From assembly GCF_000281045.1 (NCBI RefSeq), contig NW_008246088.1, forward strand, positions 451,724 through 506,613: 54,890 nucleotides of DNA, in the 5' to 3' direction. The stretch comes from Saprolegnia diclina VS20. Lineage: Eukaryota > Oomycota > Saprolegniomycetes > Saprolegniales > Saprolegniaceae. Below the pieces are notes generated by a model. It had not been told where the DNA came from, ran no database searches, and saw only the letters and a list, made by a program, of their open reading frames with translations. Positions 50,504 through 54,890 of this stretch are shown here, one piece after another; within the stretch, counting starts at the first letter, position 1; each line of letters opens with the position of its first letter. A program made the translations under genes and the position numbers.

Positions 50504-51294
50504 ACTGCAACAAGTGGAGACTTTAGTGCGACCTCGACCACTAACATTCGTATGCTGGTTTGGAGCTTGCGCGGAGATTGTGGCCAGCGGGGTACACTAC
50601 ATCGAGGGTGTATAAGAGATGCATCTCTTCTATACCTTTGACCACATACATGTAGACAGCGTATTGGATCCTCATGGCACAGCTCTTTCGGGGAGGTATG
50701 GTGACCAGCTCAGCACAGTTATGCAGGCGGATAAGTTGAAGTTCATGAGCACAAGGGTTTGTTTATAAACGGAGTTAAACCTTTTTTGAAGTGCATGGAG
50801 GGCTGTCCGTTGTCACGTGGAGAGCACCAATACGACTCGAATGCAGGGCGTCTGCCTCTCCGCGTGCATCCAAAGTAGAGCAACATATCTACGGCGCCAC
50901 GATAACTTCGGTTGGACATCGACATGCTGGTTTGCGAAGAAGAAATGCTCTCTCCCGCCACGCCTCCGTAATGGCGGGCTAACCACAAACCTACCACCGT
51001 GTTCACTTTGCCTTTGTATGGACAAGGGTAACCTGACCACTTTGGCCACCCAGTCTGTGCATGGTCCGATCACGAATCTCGTACTGCATACGACGCGTCG
51101 TGTGAAGGAGCGTCGCTCATCATGCCATGCGATTCCAAGCGCGGGCACGTGGCGGCGGCCTGCCGCCTGGCAAAATGGCGTGTTTTTAGTCTCCCAAGAT
51201 CATCACTCTTTGATTTCCACGCATTCGCGCCGTTGATTGGCCAAACGAATTACATGGCGCCTTGCGCTTCAAAGTGCAAAGCCGCCAAGCCACG
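50504..51294. other. Intergenic region
   Basis: About 790 bp between NTM1 and the kelch gene. Frames here are short and lack domains. Nothing else recognised. Confidence 0.4.
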
Positions 51295-53882
51295 ATGACG
51301 CTCAACCCGCCTCGGTACAAGGTCGAGTGGGAGATGGCGACGCCGTCAGGCCCGTCGGTGCCGCCAGCTCCCGCCGCGTCGTCACCTCAGGAGGTGCCGC
51401 GTACCCCCGCTGAGCGCTTCGGCCACGCGGCCGCCAAACTCTCTTCGGACACCGTCGTGGTCTACGGCGGGCGCGGCGAGAGCCTAAACTTTTACGATGC
51501 GTGGCTGCTCACGCTCTCGTCCGACGTGCCCAGCGCGCAGGACAACACCGCGACCGAGTTTGCGCGCGCTGCACACTGGACGCCTCTCACGACGATCCGC
51601 CAAGATTTGCAGGCTTTCCACCGGTACCTCGTCGCATATTGTAGTACAATTGACGGACGTCATCGGTAGGTTCCATTCGATGCACGCGGTTGGCAACACC
51701 GTCTACGTCTTTGGCAACCGCCTCGTTGCGCGCGAGCAAGCAGCGACACCAATGGACTCGAAACGCATTCCAAGGTTTGCCGACATGTCGGGCTTTGAGG
51801 TCAAAAAATTCATGGTCGGGCCCGATCTGCGCACGATTACGTGGGCCGACGTCGCAACCAGTGACGCGGTGCGAGTAGACATCCCGCCGCGCGTGGGCCA
51901 CGCGAGCGTCCTCTTGGAGGACGGCCGCATCTTCCTCTTTGGTGGGCAAAACGCCGACGGGAGCACCTACTACAACGACTGCATGCTCTTCGACCCGAGC
52001 GTCCGTGCATTCCTCTTCTCGTGTGTCAAGGCGACTCAAATGGTCGTTTGTAGACCGAGTCGTTTCAGCACCTGGCGGCGTCCAGCTACCGCCCGTCCGG
52101 GCGTGCGTTTGCAGGCATGGTACCGTTTGGCCCACACAAGGTGATTTTGCACGGTGGCATTGGCCCGTCAAAGTTTACACTCGCGAGCCCGTTGTCGCAG
52201 CTCTATTCGCAAACCGACTTGTCGCAACCTCGAGCGTCGACCAAGACGACGGTGTTTAGTCACACGTACGAGTACGACCTGCGCTCGGACTCGTGGGCGG
52301 AACTCTCGCTACCCTTTGAGATGGGCCTCCACAACGATAGCACCCACCGCCTCCGCCACAGCGTACGGGATGATAGCCTAGTTCGTTCAAGTCAAACTGC
52401 CTCTAGATGGTGTCGGTCCCGGATGGCTTTCTCAGTTTCTCGGGGGTCATGTCCAAACGCGGAAATGGCGGCGCCATTGCAGGCACGGTGCGAGCACCGT
52501 CACAGTGTGCTTTTTCCCCCATCACCACGGACGGTGTCGTGCCTTCCGATCGCAGCGGCGCCACCTTCGTCTCCGTTACCCCCGACGTACTGTGCCATTG
52601 TCGCCTCTTCGCGCTCACACAAAGTCGTTCATTAGACGATCCTCTGCGTCGGCGGGCGAGTCGGTGGCAACTTTGACACTGCCGTGTACATTGGCACCAT
52701 CCGCGCGATCGCGCAAGCGCCAACGCCGTCGCAAGGGTCCAAGCGCAAGCGATCCATCGGTACGTAGCTGCACCACGCAAGCATCTAAAGCATGCGATAG
52801 ACGCTACGGAGAGCCATCGACCGGCGACGCGATCCCGAACGAGCGATGCCATGGGGGCCAAGACACGGCCCCCGACCGACGGCCACCCTGTGCCCCCCGT
52901 CTCGGCCATGCCACGGACTTCGAACGACGACATGGTAGCTTGTGAGGACCCTGCCTCCATCTGAGCCTGCTGTGTAGAATGCTGTCAACAAGAACCTCAC
53001 CGAGCAGCTACGCAGTGTAAATTCTGATTCGTATGACATGTTGAAGGTCTGATTTGGTGGCGACTAGATGGAAGAGCACCGCCAGAAGCAGGATGCGATG
53101 GTCCTGTCGCTCATGAAGCAGGTATCCTTGTCGCTGCAATGACGGGGGACTATTGTGACCGTCATAGAATGGACAGCTGGAGGTCGAAGTCAATTCGCTT
53201 CGCCTTCGCAACCAAAGTCTCTTGGACGAAGTAGGCGCAAACACAGGATGTATGACGTCTCACGCGTCGATGACGTAGCGCGCCGACCTTCAGGATCGAC
53301 TGCTCGCGGCCAAGAGGGTAGATACTACTGCTGACAGTGCACATCTCACGTCGACGCATGCAATCATAGACCATTGAAGGCAACAAGGACCGCGACCACC
53401 ACCGGTACATTGGCATCACGGGCCACGCGCGCATCAAGCTGGACACGTCCCAAAGCACCGTCATCGAGTACGATAAGAGCTCTTTCCACTTTCTCACGAT
53501 AGTAATGTGCCCAGTCCGTCCCAGGAAATGGTTTCGTTGAGCGACTACGATCGCATCATCTCGGGACACAATGAAATGTTTGAAAAATTCCGCGCTGTCC
53601 AAGAACAATTGGCCGCAGCGACGACGAAGCTCGATATGGCCGAAAACAAGGTAGCCACATGCATCGGTCTCGAGAACTCATCAGCGGCTCTCGGTGCAGG
53701 CCGCGCGCTACATGACGATCATGAAGTCGGCGGTGGAAGAGGCGACGGCATTCGCCACGTCGGTGACGAGCCCGATGCCGGAGCTCATGACGCCCCCAAA
53801 CGCGGCGCCCACGCAGGACTCGGTCCTGAACGAGAGTCCAGTGCAGTCCGGCTCGACACAAGATACCAACATGGAGGAATAA
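51295..53882 (+). CDS. Kelch-repeat / coiled-coil protein, 13 exons, 672 aa
   Basis: Exons 51295-51623, 51670-52000, 52054-52362, 52407-52586, 52636-52759, 52801-52934, 52978-53016, 53068-53121, 53168-53230, 53279-53317, 53370-53467, 53515-53650 and 53700-53882 join in frame. Residues ~40-460 carry kelch blades: ERFGHAAAKLSSDTVVVYGG, FHSMHAVGNTVYVFGN, RVGHASVLLEDGRIFLFGGQ, GRAFAGMVPFGPHKVILHGG, and a last blade TILCVGGRVGGNFDTAVYIG. Next is a Pro/Arg-rich linker, then coiled coil from ~510 (NKNLTEQLRSMEEHRQKQDA, NGQLEVEVNSLRLRNQSLLD, MFEKFRAVQEQLAAATTKLD). The layout, an N-terminal kelch propeller with C-terminal coiled coil, is that of Tea1/Kel-like cell-polarity proteins, but is also found in unrelated families. 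Exons 7 to 10 are tiny (39-63 nt), all phase 0 on both sides. Role unknown; a scaffolding function is inference. Confidence 0.78.
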
Positions 53883-54565
53883 TCGAGCGCCAAAGGGCGA
53901 CTGCGACACTGGCGAATGAAATAGAGGCAAACATATCGGAGCATCACGCGTCGTAGCGTTCTGCAGTGCGAGTACGACGTCCTTTCTACATCGTCGCAGA
54001 GCCATTTGCGCAACAATTGGCGCGTGCCAGGTTATTGCAATCGCTAGTACCGGCGGAGGAAAGGCGCCGATACGAGGATACTGTCATACCAGTACCGAGA
54101 TATGTACAGAGTGGGTGCACCTAGGAGGCTCATGGACGGCGCGTGCCGACACCCAAACGCGACGGCGGACTGTGTAACGCCGACAGAGGCCACGCAGCCT
54201 CTTGAACGAATCAAAGTCACCCGCACACGTGTCATCCTGAGTGCAACTGAAGCATTGTCAAACGCTCTACCATTCGTGATGGTGCCAGCATCGGAAAAGG
54301 GGAACGACAAACGGCGCCTTTCTACGGCAGCGCTGCAAACTCAGATCTTCTCAGATCATTCCCACGTGGCCAGCATACTTTACGCGATATTGGCCTATTC
54401 AAGTATACCCAGCCACGACCATCTTGCAATGTCAAGTTCAAAGCGCTTGATTGGATGCACAAATTGTGTTTTGTAAGCGAATACCTTCGCCTATTGTGAC
54501 CATCTCACAGCGGATCTCGTGCGTGACCGAGTTACACACGACAGGTTGCACCAGTTGCGATGCCA
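53883..54565. other. Intergenic region
   Basis: About 680 bp between the kelch gene stop and the promoter of the right-edge gene. A + frame at 54102-54476 (124 codons) has no signal peptide, domain or splice support. Nothing else seen. Confidence 0.4.
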
Positions 54566-54586
54566 CACCACTTTGCATTTCGCTCG
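54566..54586 (+). promoter_or_regulatory. Inr + FPR-like core promoter of the right-edge gene
   Basis: CACCACTTTGCATTTCGCTC resembles the block before SLC1 copy 3 (CACTTTTGCATTTCGC). It lies ~10 nt before the ATG at 54596 and downstream of another in-frame ATG at 54560, which supports 54596 as the start. Confidence 0.5.
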
Positions 54587-54595
54587 AGAGTACGC

Positions 54596-54890
54596 ATGCT
54601 CGCAGCATCCAAGCTCATCTCGACCCTTGTCGCCGGCCTTACGGCCTCGGTGCTGGCGTCGCCCCAGCCGTTCCAGATTGGGTATCCCGTCCCGCTGAGC
54701 CTTCGCGGGGACCACAGCGGCCCCTTCAACCACACCATCCATCGCGATGGTGCGAGCTACCTCTCGGTGCATTTCACGTCGATCGCGTTGCCCGATGCAG
54801 CGACACTGTCGCTGGCGTGCGCCGATGGCGCCAAGCAAGTGTCGTTCACGGGCGCCCGGTCCGAGTTTTACACCGAGTCGTTTCCGTGCA
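54596..54890 (+). CDS. Secreted protein, 5' part only (cut by right edge)
   Basis: ATG 54596 opens a clear signal peptide (MLAASKLISTLVAGLTASVL, probable cleavage after LAS). About 78 mature residues are visible: QPFQIGYPVPLSLRGDHSGP, an NHT sequon, then SYLSVHFTSIALPDAATLSL and SFTGARSEFYTESFPC. The ASYLSVHFTSIALPDAATL segment looks like a beta-sandwich strand pair. Similar N-terminal domains precede trypsin-like proteases in oomycetes, as I recall, but no catalytic residue is inside the window. The frame is open at base 54890. Secretion is well supported; identity is not. Confidence 0.6.
   Translation, partial: MLAASKLISTLVAGLTASVLASPQPFQIGYPVPLSLRGDHSGPFNHTIHRDGASYLSVHFTSIALPDAATLSLACADGAKQVSFTGARSEFYTESFPC

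Noticed and set aside
54102-54476. 124-codon + frame
   Set aside because: No signal peptide, domain or splice support in an intergenic stretch.
1-54890. Transposons, virus-like elements, CRISPR arrays, rRNA and tRNA genes
   Set aside because: Scanned by eye for terminal repeats, reverse transcriptase or transposase motifs, regular repeat-spacer arrays and tRNA arms; none was convincing. A computed search could still find short or decayed copies.

Overview
This window is nuclear DNA from an oomycete (water mould), most likely of the Saprolegniales. The evidence is: (i) dense eukaryotic genes cut by very short GT...AG introns, mostly 40-60 nt; (ii) several gene starts preceded by an oomycete-type Inr/FPR core promoter (TCAYTTY followed by a CATTT-like block); (iii) genes for cilia and basal bodies, as expected of a zoospore former; (iv) protein architectures common in stramenopiles. 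The species assignment is inference. I see no rRNA, tRNA, CRISPR array or recognisable transposon or virus-like element. Exon models were built by hand from splice signals and reading-frame continuity. Intron phases and frame agree across each model, but no transcript evidence was available.

Layout. 1-7.5 kb: the 5' end of a mucin-like membrane protein, divergent from a giant 19-exon EF-hand/nephrocystin-1 (NPHP1) fusion gene. 7.5-13.3 kb: a membrane coiled-coil protein, a CHID1-type chitinase-like protein, an unrecognised 10-exon gene and a serine carboxypeptidase (S10). 13.5-25 kb: three intronless paralogous SLC1-family (glutamate/neutral amino acid symporter) genes on the + strand, with a type II membrane glycosyltransferase between copies 2 and 3. 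25-29.5 kb: a LYRM7/MZM1 complex III assembly factor, a tiny secreted protein, a predicted organellar Pol I-type 5'-3' exonuclease and an unrecognised 165-residue protein. 29.5-38.3 kb: an ABCF translation ATPase, a CLC-6/7-type chloride/proton exchanger (16 exons) and a MATE transporter. 38.3-48.8 kb: IFT38/CLUAP1, a PH-domain FIG4 phosphoinositide phosphatase, a PB1-LIR-UBA candidate autophagy receptor, the splicing factor CCDC12/Cwf18 and a CCDC81-type HU-domain protein. 49.4-54.9 kb: the N-terminal methyltransferase NTM1, a kelch/coiled-coil protein and the start of a secreted protein cut by the window edge.

Functional themes. NPHP1 (ciliary transition zone), IFT38 (intraflagellar transport B complex) and the CCDC81-like protein (centrosome/cilium HU family) point to flagellum biology. 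FIG4, CLC-6/7, carboxypeptidase, the PB1-UBA receptor and perhaps the SLC1 transporters point to endo-lysosomal and nutrient handling. The genes are not an operon; they are independent transcription units with short convergent and divergent gaps. The most unusual items are a run of nine consecutive symmetric phase-2 mini-exons in the EF-hand/NPHP1 gene, three SLC1 paralogs that have lost the substrate-carboxylate arginine and a sodium-site aspartate, a repeated RTDFR motif in those transporters' cytosolic tails, and a strong GTAC preference at 5' splice sites.
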